Assembly: GCA_963775975.1 (NCBI GenBank)
Contig: CAVZKX010000001.1
Span: forward strand, 930,001-994,000
Length of the DNA: 64,000 bases
DNA from: JANXQG01 sp963775975
GTDB taxonomy: Bacteria > Planctomycetota > Planctomycetia > Pirellulales > Thermoguttaceae
Reading direction: 5' to 3'
Under the pieces are notes generated by a model. The model searched no databases. It had not been told where the DNA came from and saw nothing but the letters and a program-made list of their open reading frames with translations. Positions 16,519 through 28,372 of the stretch are shown one piece after another. Position 1 is the stretch's first letter, and each line of letters starts with the position of its first letter. A program made the translations under genes and the position numbers.

Positions 16519-19217
16519 CTATAACCCGTTAAGAGTGTAGGCGCTGGTGGGCCAGGGGTTTTGGGGGGTATTTTTATGCCCGAAATACGTCCATACCGCG
16601 CCGCTATGGGATAAGTTTTCCTCCTTAGTGTTTCCTGAACCCATGGCCAAATCGGCGATACCGTCGCCATTGACGTCGCCTACGGCGACTAAATTGGTCT
16701 GATTCGTGTTTCCTGCGCTCATCCCATTGAACTTGGCACCACCGATGCCATTGAGCGGATGCTGCCCGCAATGAGTGTTGTTTGTGCCGACCAGCCTGAT
16801 TTCTGACCGAATACTACATATGCCGCGCCTTCCTGAACCGCATCCATGACCAAATCGGCGATACCGTCGCCGTTGACATCGCCTGCGGCCATGAAAGTCC
16901 CAAGAAAGTCATTCATCGCCGCGCCGTCGAACTCAAAACCGTGCGTACCGTCGAGCGGTGCGCTGTTGGAGATGAGTGTCGTCTGGGCCGACCAGCTGCC
17001 GGTTTTGCCAAATACCACATAGACTGCGCCGGCTTGACTGCAGCAGCTGTCATTGGTTAAGTATGCCCCCATGATCAGATCGCCAATGCCGTCGCCGTTG
17101 AGGTCTGCTGCGGCGACTGCCTGCCCAAAGTAGTCATACGTTGTCTCGTCGAACTCGGCGCCGTGCGTGCCGTCAAGCGGAGCGCTGTTGGAGGTTAGGG
17201 TAACGTAAGGGTTACCAGAATATGTCCAGGTACCGGTATAGCCGAATATCACGTAGACAGCACCCTTCATGTTGTTCCATGCCTGCCCCCCTATGACCAG
17301 GTCGGTAATACCGTCGCCATTGACATCGGCGGCGGCGGTCGAAGATCCAACCTCATAAGAGGCCGTCGTTGTGTTATTACCTAACCCGTCGAACTCGACG
17401 CCGTGCGTGCCGTCGAGCGGGAAATTGCTGGAGACCAACGGCAAGCTGGCGACGGTCATTGCTGTGCCGGCTGCCGTTGCCGTCGCATTGGCTGAAAGTT
17501 TGATATTCGATGTGCAGATTGTTCCATAGGTGGTCGTGTTGCCGGCATTGCAGCTATGGATGGTTGTGCCGGTCGGGATATTGGCTGAAGTCAGGGTTTC
17601 GCCGACCATAAGGCCGGTATAGGAAGCGGGCGTGATGGCGGTCGAAGCGTTGGTCGTGCTTACCGTCGTGCCCGGCATGAGCGCCGTGCCGCCACTACTA
17701 CTGGTACCACTGGCACCGAACACCACATAGACGGCGCCGGCGTTGGCATGGCCGTTCTCCGTGGCATAGAACGCACCCATGATCAGATCGCCAATGCCGT
17801 CGCCATTAACGTCGCCTACGCTGATATTACTATATCCAAGATAGTCATTTGCCGCAGCGCCGTCGAACTCGATGCCGTGAACGCCGTCGAGCGGTGCGCT
17901 GCCCGACGTCAGGGTAATGGGCGTGGTGTTCCATGTGCCCGTATGGCCGAATATGACATGCACAGAGCCCGCAAAGCTGTTCTGGGCGGCCCCCCCGATA
18001 ATAATGTCAGCGATGCCGTCGCCATTGATGTCGCCGACAGAGATGGCACCGTAGAATATAATCCCATCATCCAGTTCGAACCCGTTGACGCCGTTAAGCG
18101 ATGCCAGCGGCAGCGGATCTGGAAACCCGAGCCTCGTGCCGAATACCACCCACATCTTACCACTGCCTCCGCTGATGACCAAATCTGGAATGCCGTCACC
18201 GTTGACATCGCCAATTGCTACACCACTACCGGCATAGACATTTTTCGCCGTACCATCGGCGCAGAATCCGGTCTGCAAACATGCCGTGCCGAGGCAACAG
18301 GTGTTCTTCGTATCGGGGCGATACCAGACAAAATCATCAAATCCCGTATCAGTACCGCCGCTGGGCAGGTTGGAGGCGACGCGGTCTTTCTGGATTATGG
18401 CATTGGTGAAGTAGGTGGTGTTGTAGGCGAAAGTGCCCCCTAATCCCGGATGATCGACCCCGGCATTGACCTGCATATCCACATCGGTTGAGCCGCTGTT
18501 GATGCGTCCGGCTGGTGTCGATGCGCCCTGTGCCGGCCACGCGCCGTAGCCGCTTGCCCCGTGGCTGATATAGGCATACATCGTGTAGTCGATGATCGTC
18601 GCGCCGGCGCCGGCTGTGTTTTGAATCGCGATGGCCGGCGTTTTGCCGTTGATTTTTATATTTTGCTCCAGGTTATAGCAGCCGGGCGCGTGGGTGTTAT
18701 GGCTCCCCCCGGTGATAATAGCGTTGTTGTTAGTAATGGCGGCGGCAGGGCTTTCCGTCGCCCTTACATCCACGAGGTAAGTAAAGCGGCGGCCGTAATC
18801 ATCATACTGGTACTCGTCGGGTAGCCCCAGCGTTTTGGTCGGGATGACGCCGCCGACGACATAGCCGGTGCCTGCATCCGGTCCTAGCGGTGCGTTAGGT
18901 ATCGGGGCGGTGTTGCCGGTGCAAATACCGGGTTTGCCCGCTTCTATTCCAAAATAGGTGGTGTTCTCGGCATATTGCCCATCGGCCGGGCAGGGACGGC
19001 GTCCATTGGTGGCCATGAACGAACGCATGGCTTCCTCGACACGCGCCAGTCTTTTGTCGTTGCTGAGGATTTTCTGGTTGACGTCCCCCGATTCCTGTCC
19101 GGGTAATACCGACACAAAGACCAGCGACGCCACCGTCAGCAAAACGCTTATGGTGATCAACGAGAAGCCAGCCGTGTTATCGTGGCACGAGTCGTGCCTT
19201 CGCGTCGCGGTTGCCAT
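16519..19217 (-). pseudogene. Giant pseudopilin-FG-GAP fusion 1, one frameshift
   Basis: N terminus: prepilin-type signal with AGFSLITISVLLTVASLVFV (pilin position 5 is Thr, not Glu). Next comes a Cys-containing globular part with RRPCPADGQY and IPTKTLGLPDEYQYD. From about residue 345 come FG-GAP blades with calcium-type loops of the form DVNGDG. Six loops are in the main frame, which stops at 16719. A missing base near 16745 puts the seventh loop and the C terminus (AVGDVNGDGIADLAM) in the next frame, ending at 16519. Seven blades would close a propeller, so the frameshift removes the closing blade. Probably exported; role unknown. Confidence 0.75.
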
Positions 19218-19387
19218 GTGGATACACTCTCACTGCATCAGTACGGCATAAAAGTAAAGAAGTCATTAAGAACTACAGCATGAGTTTTCTTTGCGGCACC
19301 TCCGCTCCCACGCTACTTCCGTCCGACACTCGCACATGAGATCGCCGCTTTTCCACGTCACGCGAAGTTAATGCACTTTAATGGGAG

Positions 19388-22324
19388 TCAAAGCCCGCCG
19401 AGAGGGTATCCGGCACCGCTGTAATTATTGGGGTTGGGCCAGCCGGATGCCCGGCCATTGTAGATATAGACACCGCCAGCATAGCTATTTATTCCCCGTG
19501 CGCCGATGATAAGGTCGGGAACGCCGTCGCCGTTGATGTCGCCAGTAGCAACGGAAAATCCGGCCAAATCAGTTGACAATGCGCCATCAAACCGGGCACC
19601 GGTCGTGCCGTTAATAAGAGTGCCGGTGCCGATGTTGAGCGGCGTCGTGGCGACGGTCACCGGTGTATTGGTGCCGGACGTGACACCCGTACCGCTTGAA
19701 AGGGTGATGCTCGTTGATCCGCAGGCGCCATTTGCGCCGGCGATGCAAGTGCTGATGGTCGTACCGGCCGGAATGGTGGAGGCAGAGAGCGTCTGACCGA
19801 CCTGAAGATTGGTATAAGATCCGACTGTGGCGTTCGCCGAGCCGGCACTGGTGGTTATCGTTGTGCTTGGTAGAATCGCGCTATTGCCGAATATGGCGTA
19901 AGTATAACCGTCTGCTTGGCTATAATATATTGCATGATCTTCCCCGATGACGACATCGGGAATGCCATCGCCGTTGATGTCGCCAGTGGTTAAGGATAAG
20001 GGTAGACTCACGCTATCGAAGCGCACGCCCTGCACACCATCGATCATATTGCCGTAACCGGTATTGAGCACGATGTTACCAGCAGGTGCTGTCCAATTCG
20101 TGCGCTTGCCGAATACGACATAAGTGTAACCAGTGTAACTCGGACCCCACGCGCCTATGATAACATCGGCAATGCCGTCGCCGTTGATGTCGCCAGTAGC
20201 AACGGGAAATCCGGCATAATCACTATCACCCGACGCTGCAGCGTCAAACCGGACGCCGGTAGTGCCGTTGATAAGGGTGCCGTGGCCGATATTATTGATT
20301 GGTGTCTCGGCTACGGTGACTGGTGTATTAGTACCGGGTGCGACCCCAGTACCGCTTGAAAGAGTAATACTTGTTGATTGACAGGCACCGTTCGAAGCAG
20401 CGGAACATGCGCTTATGTATGTGCCGGCTGGAATAGTAGATGACATCAAATACTGGCCAACCTGAAGCCCGCCATAGGAACCGACGGTGGCAGTTGCCGA
20501 CATGCTGGCAGTGGTTATCGTCGTGCTTGGCAGGAAGGTAGTGTTTTGGGTGTTTTTGCCGAAAATGACATACGTACCCCCGCTCCCGCTTACGACGCCG
20601 GTGACGATATCGGCAATGCCGTCGCCGTTGACGTCGCCAGTGGCCATGGAATATCCTCCAAGAGCAAGACCCCCGGCCATCTCGTCGAACCGGATGCCAT
20701 GTATACCGTCGATGAGGTTGCCATTGCCGACGTTGACCGCGACATTGCCAGTACTACCCCCAATTCCGCCATTGCCGAACACGATGAAGACAGAACCCCA
20801 GCCGCTACTCCCATTGTTCGTAAGAGTAACGATCGAATTTATGATTAAATCGGCAATGCCGTCGCCATTGACGTCACCGGTGGTCACGGAATCCGACCCT
20901 TGGGCGAACCGGACTCCCTGCGTACCGTTGATTATTGAGCCACCGAGATTAAGCGTGTAAGGGGTGTTGGCCCAGGTGCCGCTTGGACCTTTTCCTCCGA
21001 ACACAACATACGTGTAATTGCTGGTACTTATCCCCTGAACACCACTAATAATGATGTCGGAGATGCCATCGCCGTTAACATCGCCAGTAGTTACCGATTG
21101 CCCGATTTGATCGGAGCTATTATCGCCATCCAGTTCGAAGCCGTTAGTGCCATTGAGCGCTGTTGGCAGTGGCAGTGGGTCTGGAAATCCCGTATGTGTA
21201 CCGAATATCACATATACGGCGCCTTTGGAGCTGTTTGCAAAAATTCCACCAATGACGAGATCGGGAATACCGTCACCGTTGACGTCGCCAGTGGCGACGG
21301 AATACCCGATTTCCAGCGCCGAAGTCGCCTGCACCTGAAACCCTTGGGTACACGGTAACTGGCTGCCCGGATGGTATTTGTCATAATCATTTTGCATCTG
21401 CCAGCGTTCTTTGTAACGCACGATGTCGTCGAAGGCGCTGAGTGCATCGGTGGAAGTGGTTTGAAACGGATCTTCCTGGATGTAGGTCGCGGTGTAGCTG
21501 GCGTTGTTGGCGGCGGTAGCTGTGCAATGGCAATTAGCCTGTTCGCCGCTATTGTCCGATCCCATGAAAGACTGAGCGCCACTCTTCAGGTAACCGCCAT
21601 GCCCATCCGGTCCATAGCTGAGGAGGACATAATCGGCGACCTGTGTACGGTTATTTCCGCCCCCGTTCTGTACCGTGATCGCGCCGCAATTGGCTGCTGC
21701 ACCGTAGCTGACAAAGGCGGCGGCGGCGATTCGGCTATCAGCAGTTGTTGTGGCTTTGGCGGTCATCTGCGCGGCAACGGCATAGGCGATCTTCCGGCCC
21801 CAGCCGTCGAACTGGAATTCATCGGGGAGTCCGAGCGTTTTGACGGGCACTGCACCTTCAACGACACTCATGCCCAGCGCGGCAAGATTGGTGGTGGTGG
21901 GGGTATAAGGCGCGGTGCCGTTGTTGGATTGTGAGGGAATGGTGTAGTGGGGCATGGTATAGGCACCATTGGTATAGGTACAGGTTCCCGGCGTACCGGC
22001 CTCGTAGCCATAGGTCGCGGGGGTGACGGGAATGTCAGTCAGCGTCGGATCTGACGGGCAGGGCAGGCGGTTATTGGCGATGCGATAAGCCATCAGCGCT
22101 TTTTCGATGGCATCAAGCTTGTTGTAGGTGTTGACCAGTTTTGCCGAACTGATCATCGAGCTGCCCATTGACAGCGTTCCGGCAACAATGACGGCGATGA
22201 TCGCCAGCACGACGGAGAGTTCCAGCAAGGTGAATCCCGCATCATCCTGTGGAGCGCCTGATGGCCGCAAAATAGTGCGCGCCTTTTGGTCTCGCACAGG
22301 ATTATCAGGTCGCAATTCCGGCAT
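19388..22324 (-). CDS. Giant pseudopilin-FG-GAP fusion 2
   Basis: 978 residues, intact. It has an N-terminal prepilin signal with DAGFTLLELSVVLAIIAVIV (Gly before cleavage, Glu at +5), as in type II pseudopilins, then RLPCPSDPT and VKTLGLPDEFQFDGWGR as in its neighbour. Seven DxNGDG loops follow, spaced along a beta-propeller. Two copies of an 80-residue insert (SSTIPAGTYIS..., STIPAGTTIS...) lie between blades. The N terminus would sit in the inner membrane and be cleaved by a PilD-type peptidase; no pilus genes are in the window. Possibly a surface adhesin delivered by a secretion pseudopilus (inference). Confidence 0.78.
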   Translation of the reverse strand: MPELRPDNPVRDQKARTILRPSGAPQDDAGFTLLELSVVLAIIAVIVAGTLSMGSSMISSAKLVNTYNKLDAIEKALMAYRIANNRLPCPSDPTLTDIPVTPATYGYEAGTPGTCTYTNGAYTMPHYTIPSQSNNGTAPYTPTTTNLAALGMSVVEGAVPVKTLGLPDEFQFDGWGRKIAYAVAAQMTAKATTTADSRIAAAAFVSYGAAANCGAITVQNGGGNNRTQVADYVLLSYGPDGHGGYLKSGAQSFMGSDNSGEQANCHCTATAANNASYTATYIQEDPFQTTSTDALSAFDDIVRYKERWQMQNDYDKYHPGSQLPCTQGFQVQATSALEIGYSVATGDVNGDGIPDLVIGGIFANSSKGAVYVIFGTHTGFPDPLPLPTALNGTNGFELDGDNSSDQIGQSVTTGDVNGDGISDIIISGVQGISTSNYTYVVFGGKGPSGTWANTPYTLNLGGSIINGTQGVRFAQGSDSVTTGDVNGDGIADLIINSIVTLTNNGSSGWGSVFIVFGNGGIGGSTGNVAVNVGNGNLIDGIHGIRFDEMAGGLALGGYSMATGDVNGDGIADIVTGVVSGSGGTYVIFGKNTQNTTFLPSTTITTASMSATATVGSYGGLQVGQYLMSSTIPAGTYISACSAASNGACQSTSITLSSGTGVAPGTNTPVTVAETPINNIGHGTLINGTTGVRFDAAASGDSDYAGFPVATGDINGDGIADVIIGAWGPSYTGYTYVVFGKRTNWTAPAGNIVLNTGYGNMIDGVQGVRFDSVSLPLSLTTGDINGDGIPDVVIGEDHAIYYSQADGYTYAIFGNSAILPSTTITTSAGSANATVGSYTNLQVGQTLSASTIPAGTTISTCIAGANGACGSTSITLSSGTGVTSGTNTPVTVATTPLNIGTGTLINGTTGARFDGALSTDLAGFSVATGDINGDGVPDLIIGARGINSYAGGVYIYNGRASGWPNPNNYSGAGYPLGGL

Positions 22325-22613
22325 AGTATATCACTACGGCATAAACATAAAAAAACAATTAAAACCGCACCAGTAACACGATAGCGAGGTGCGGCGTAAG
22401 CCCCGACACTTCCGCCGATGTGGCTTTCCCCCGGCAACCCGAGAGTTGACACATATATAGAGGACTGAATGGCAAAAAAGCACACGTCGCCTCGTCGGCG
22501 GCTGAGTTTCCGACGGGCGGACATCGTCCGACTACTCTGGCACACTTCTTGCCTTCGCCTTTGCCTTCGAATTACTACGAAGCAAAGCAACCGCAACACG
22601 ACAACCGTTTTCT
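22325..22613. promoter_or_regulatory. Divergent intergenic region upstream of fusion 2
   Basis: Holds the promoter of the minus-strand fusion gene. The block ACGGCATAAA at 22336-22345 recurs at 19243-19252 upstream of fusion 1, preceded by TCACT/TCAGT. On the plus strand, TTGACA near 22446 followed by TATATA could drive the helicase operon. Confidence 0.45.
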
Positions 22614-22725
22614 ATGCCGAAGCCCTCCGCTCCCACGTTACTGTTCCCGGACGACGTTTCGCCCGACGCGAACGAAACCCTTGTGCTTGACGATTCCGCT
22701 CATTATCATCCCAAAGGAAACCGCT

Positions 22726-23043
22726 ATGCAGTACAAAACGATCGTCCTCGAATTGCTCCGGCAATGTCCGGAGATACACGAACCGCTCCGCAAGCAGCGA
22801 GTGCTTCTTCCGGCACTGGAGAGCTACGCCAACGATCTGAAGGCGAGCCACGAAGCGTGGACGGACCGTCTGGCCCAGGCGAAGCCTGGAAGCGATCCGA
22901 ACCAAGTGGCGAGCGAGGCCCTGGAGTTGGCCATCAAGGACATGCAGAACCGTTTACTCTGCGAGTCGGCTCCGAGCGAAAACGAACCCCTGTCGCTCGA
23001 CGAAGCAATGGCCTACATCCGCAATCACACACGGCCCGCGTAA
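22726..23043 (+). CDS. Small plasmid-type protein preceding the methylase-helicase
   Basis: 105 residues from ATG 22726 after AAAGGAAA. Mostly helical (VLELLRQCPEIHEPLRKQRV; ASEALELAIKDMQNRL). I recognise the pattern as a small conserved gene that often precedes the large methylase-helicase on plasmids, but it has no known function. It overlaps an alternative frame that would extend the helicase upstream. Confidence 0.6.
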   Translation: MQYKTIVLELLRQCPEIHEPLRKQRVLLPALESYANDLKASHEAWTDRLAQAKPGSDPNQVASEALELAIKDMQNRLLCESAPSENEPLSLDEAMAYIRNHTRPA

Positions 23044-23045
23044 AG

Positions 23046-26000
23046 GCGTCCCGCCAGCAATTTATAGATTTCGACGCCCCGCCTTGTGACGGCGCTTCTC
23101 CGGCCGTCGCCGAGCCGTTACGGGATCGGCCGCTATTCAGTCCGCCCAGCCATTCAAACGGGACCAATGTTGTACCGGATGTCATCCGCCGGCATGACGT
23201 GCCAGCGCCAACCCCGCCCAAACCGCATTCCCCGCCATCGGCCAAGACATCGACGGCTACGGCCGGCGCGATCGCCAGCGGTGAGAAGTCGAAGGCCCGC
23301 GACATCATCGCGGCCATACGCACTCTGAATCGCATCGAGAAAGAACAGCGGCAGGCAACGACCGAAGAACGACAAACGCTGGCGCGATTCGCCGGTTTCG
23401 GACCCGTTGCACTTTCGATTTTCCCCAACCCGGTGACCGGCAAGTACAAGGATGCCGGCTGGCAGGAAGTGGGCGAGGAATTGAAGTCGTTGCTGACGCC
23501 GCAGGAATACGACAGCGTCAAACGCACGACCTTCAACGCCTTCTACACGTCGCCGACGGTGATTGAGGCGATTCACGAAGCGATTGCCCGCTTGGGTGTG
23601 CCGGGCGACGCCACGGTTTTGGAACCGGGCTGCGGTATTGGCAATTTCATGAGTCATGGATGCGACGAACTTCGTTACATCGGCGTGGAACTCGACTCCA
23701 TCTCCGGCCGCATCGCCAGGGCACTCCATCCCGGCCAGGACATCCGCATCGAGAGTTTCGCAGATACGAAGCTGCCGGAGGGCGCATTGACGCGGTCATC
23801 GGCAACGTGCCGTTTGCCGACGTGAAGCTCGACTATCACGGACAAAAGCTCGCGCTGCACGACTATTTCTTCGCCAAGTCCGTAGACGCCTTGAAACCGG
23901 GCGGTATCCTGGCCCTGGTTACGTCGCATTATACGCTCGATAAACAAAACGCCGCCCTCCGCGAGTATTTGGGCTCGAAGGCCGATTTCGTAGGGGCCAT
24001 CCGACTGCCTTCCGACGCCTTCAAGCGGGAGGGCACGGCCGTGGTTACAGACATAGTTTTCCTACGCAAGCGCGCCCGGCGAGTCGGCCCGCCATGAGGA
24101 GGCCGAATGGCAGCGTTCGATGCCGTTTGAGATCGACGATCGCGAGGTGCCGATCAACCGCTATTTCGTCCGTCACCCGGAAATGGTTTTGGGTAACTGG
24201 AGCATCAAGGACACGCTCTACGGAAACGAGGGCTACAGCGTCAAAAGCAATGGCGACCTCGAACAGCAACTTTGGGATGCGGTCTACCGCTTGCCCTACT
24301 TCGATCCGATTAAGCCATCCGCGGTCGAGGCATCGGCCACCATACGAACTTTCACGCCGCCGCCGCAACAGCGCCACATCACCGAAGGCAGTTTCTTTTT
24401 AGCCGACGACGGCAAGATTTGTCAATCGGTCGCCGGCGAGGCGGTGCCCGTGGTCTATGGCGGCACGACGCTACGCACCGCTGGCACGATGACCGCCAAA
24501 CGCATGGCTTCTCTCATCAAGCTTCGCGACCATGCCCGCCGCGTCCTGCAATCGCAGAACGAGGGCTGGCCGGAGCAAGATCGTGCGGATGCACGGCGCG
24601 AACTCAATTGGTCCTACGACCGCTTCGTCATGGCCTATGGTCCGGTCAACAAGACCACTTTCAGCGCGACCGCCGACGGCAACGCCGTCCGCCGTATGCC
24701 CAATCTGGTCAAATTCCGCGAAGACCCGGACGCCATGCTGGTGATGTCGCTGGAAAACTACGACGAGACGACGGGCAAAGCGGCCAAGGCAGCCATCATG
24801 ACCAAGGACGTGGTAGGCAAGACCCCGCCAATCACCCATGTCCGAACCGCCGAGGAGGGTTTGCTCGTCTCGCTGAACCAGCGCGGCAGCGTGGACCTTG
24901 AATTCATAGCCGGACTCTACGGCAAGCCCGAACAGCAGATTATTGCCGAGCTTGGCGACTTGATTTACCTCGATCCGGAATCAAAAACATGGCAGACGGC
25001 TGACGCCTACCTATCCGGCAACGTGCGGGCTAAGCTTGCTGCCGCCGAAGCGGCCGGCCCGGAGTACGTTCGCAACGCCGACTCGCTTCGGGCTGTGCAG
25101 CCCGAAGACGTGCTGCCGGGCGACATCGACGCGGGACTAGGCGCGCCGTGGATACCGGTGCGTGACATCCAGGCATTCGCGGCCGAGCTATTCAAGGTCG
25201 AACCGTCCTCCGTACCGGTTTCCCACCTCGTCAAGGATGCGGTTTGGAAACTCGACGCCGACCAGGCCGCCGAGAAGTCGGTAGCGGCAACCAGCGAATA
25301 CGGCACCGCCCGCGCTAACGGCACGTGGCTGTTCGATCTGGCTCTCAATATGAAATCCCCGATCATCTACGATACCATACACAACGGAGATAGGGAGGAG
25401 CGGGTCGTCAACCAGGAAGCGACACTGGCCGCAAAGGAAAAACAAAAACTCATCAAGGAGCGATTCCGGTCATGGGTGTTCAGCGATCCGCATCGCACCG
25501 AACGCCTCGTCCGCATCTACAACGACACCTACAACAATCTCCGGCCACGATTGTTCGACGGTTCGCATCTCGACTTCCCCGGCATGAACCAGAATATCAA
25601 GCTTCGTTCGCACCAGGACGACGCCGTATGGCGGGGCATGAGCAGCGGCAATACATTGCTGGCCCACGTCGTGGGCGCCGGCAAGACGTTCACGATGGCC
25701 GCCACCGGTATGAAGATGCGGCAGACCGGGCTTATCAAGAAACCGATGTACGTGGTGCCGAATCATCTCTTGGAGCAGTTCTCACGCGAGTTCATGCAGC
25801 TTTATCCCAACGCCAAGCTGTTAGTCGCAGCGAAGGAAGACCTAACGCGCGAGCGCCGCAAGTTCTTAACCGCCAAGATCGCCAGCGGCGACTGGGACGG
25901 CATCGTTGTCACCCACAGCAGCTTCGAGCGGGTCGGCATGTCGCGGGAGTATCAGGAACAATTTCTCCTGGAGCAAATCGCCGAGTACGACGACTTGCTC

Positions 26001-28329
26001 CGCGAGCACGCCACAGCCAAAGGAACAAACCGCAATCTCATCAAGACCATCGAGAAGCAAAAGGCCGCCCGCGTGGAGCGACTAAAAGACTTGCTCGCGG
26101 AAAAGAAGAAAGACGACGGGCTGGTGTTCGACGAACTTGGAGTCGATCATATCTTCATCGACGAGGCACATTATTTCAAGAATTTGGAGACGCCGACCAA
26201 AATGGACCGCGTAGCCGGCATCCAGACCGGCGGCAGTGAGCGGGCTTTCGACGTGTACATGAAGTCCCGCTACTTGGGCCAGCAGCATCCGGGGCATGGC
26301 GTGACGTTCGCCACCGGCACGCCCATTTCCAACACGATGGTGGAGATGTACACCATGCAACGCTTTCTCGACCCCGAAGGCTTGAAGAGTCGCGGCCTGG
26401 AGCATTTCGACGCATGGGCCGCGACCTTCGGCGAGGTTATCGACACGATGGAAATCTCGCCGGACGGAAACGGGCTGCGGCCACGCAGCCGTTTCGCCCG
26501 CTTCAGCAATTTGCCGGAACTTCAGCAGATGTTCCGTGCTTTCTCTGACGTGCAGACGGCGGAAATGTTGAAACTGCCCTGCCCCCGCCTTAAAGGCGGC
26601 AAGCCGATCGTCGTTGCCTGCCCGATGTCTGACGAACAGCTGCGCGTTGCAACTGGAACTCGTCGAGCGTTACGACCGGCTGCGATCGGAGAAGATAGAC
26701 CCGCGTATCGACAACGCGCTCAACATCACCACCGACGGCCGCAAACTGGCCACGGACGCCAGGATGCTTGATGCCGCCGCTTCTGATTTTCCCGAATCAA
26801 AGGTCAACCGCCTCGTGGAGAACGTCGCTGCCATTTGGGAGCAAAGCAAAGACAAACGCGGCACACAGATGATCTTCGCCGACATGGGCGTCAACCCGAC
26901 GAAGTGGGGCTATTCGCCGTATGACGACATCATCCAGAAGCTGGTTACCTACGGCATTCCCCGCGACCAGATCGCCACGATGGGCGATGCGGAATCGGAC
27001 GCCAAGAAACAGGCACTTTTCGAGAAGGTGCGAAACGGTTCGGTTCGCGTGCTGATCGGCAGCACGCAGAAGATGGGCACCGGCACCAACGTGCAAAAGC
27101 GACTCGTCGCCCTACACCACCTGGATGCCCCGTGGAAACCCGCCGAAGTTGAACAGCGGGACGGCCGAATCTTGCGGCAAGGCAACGAGAACGATGAAGT
27201 GTCGATTTATCGTTATGTTACGGAAGGCTCATTTGACGCTTACATGTGGCAGGCATTGGAGACCAAGGCCCGCTTCATCGGTCAGGTCATTACCGGCAAC
27301 AACACCGCCCGCCGCGCCGACGACATTGGCGGGCAGGAACTCTCCTACGCCGAGGTCAAGGCAATTGCCTCCGGCAACCCGGCCGTGCTGACGCTTGCCG
27401 AAGCCGATGCCGAACTACAACGTCTAAGTCTGCTCAAAAAGAACCACTTGGATGAGCAATACGTTGCCCGCCGCAGCGTGCAGGACTTGCCGAAGACCAT
27501 CGCAGGGCTTTCTGAGCGAGTCGCCAATCTCACGGCGGACAAGGCCACGGCCGGCGAACATGCGGATGATCCGGTTATCATCGGTGAGAGAAAATGCTTG
27601 CCAGATGAAGTGCTCGCCGTCCTCGAAAAACGGCTCGACGACTTACCGCTTACCGTCCGCCAGCCGACCCGCGTGCCGTTGGGCATGTACCGGGGCCTGA
27701 GCTTCGGGGTGGTCGTTCGCGACCTGAAGCCGCTCGAAGTGTACGTGGAGGGCACGGCTACGCGGCAAACGTCATTGTCGCGAGAACACCAGGGGCCACG
27801 CGCCGTGCTCAACGCCGTGGAACGGCTCGTCGAGGGCTACGGTCCCGAAGCCGACCGCACCCGACAGGACCTGACCATTGCCGAATCGCAGTTACGCGAC
27901 TATCAGGCCCGCTTGGGTGCGCCGTTTCACCATGACGGTTATCATTCCGAATTGACTGTGCTTCGCGACCAACTCAAAGCCGGGCTTTCCGGAAGGACGC
28001 CGGAGCCGGACAGCGAATCGCCGCTCACTCTGTCCGAACTTGCAAGCCGCTTCAAGGCGCTAAAGGGCACACACACCATTGACGCGACGCCCCAACGCAC
28101 CGAAAGACACCACAGCGACGCCGAGGAGCCGGTTACCGCCCGAATCCGCCGCCGGGCAGCAGAGAATGCCCAAGTGACAGATGAGTCGGACGCACCGACC
28201 GCCGCAGAATCGCCATCCGTGCCGGAACCCACGGCCCGCGAATTGTTCGTTGACTCCGAATTCAGGCACGCGGACCGGGTCGCAACGGAACACCATCGGC
28301 ACAATGGTCGCCGAAGCATTTCCGACTAA
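23046..28329 (+). pseudogene. DarB/strawberry-notch-like methylase-helicase, three frameshifts
   Basis: One long gene read in four frames. First, a SAM-binding motif LEPGCGIGNFM (near 23620) and GNVPFADVKL, a variant of the NPPF methylase motif. Then helicase motif I HVVGAGKTFTM (near 25670), DEAH (FIDEAHYFKNL, near 26150), and the C-terminal helicase half with GSTQKMGTGTNVQKR and QRDGRILRQGN (near 27060-27170). Indels near 23793 (-1), 24078 (+1) and 26645 (+1) restore one reading of about 1,750 residues. Similar proteins on plasmids and phage P1 (DarB) protect incoming DNA. The start is unresolved: no ATG follows 23043 in frame. No helper Dar genes are seen. Confidence 0.8.
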
Positions 28330-28372
28330 CGCAAACCGTCATGGCTACAAATGCAGCCGGACCGTACCGCCA

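Noticed and set aside
17748..18443. 231-codon plus-strand frame inside pilin-FG-GAP fusion 1
   Set aside because: Antisense of DxNGDG repeats, which by chance stay open.
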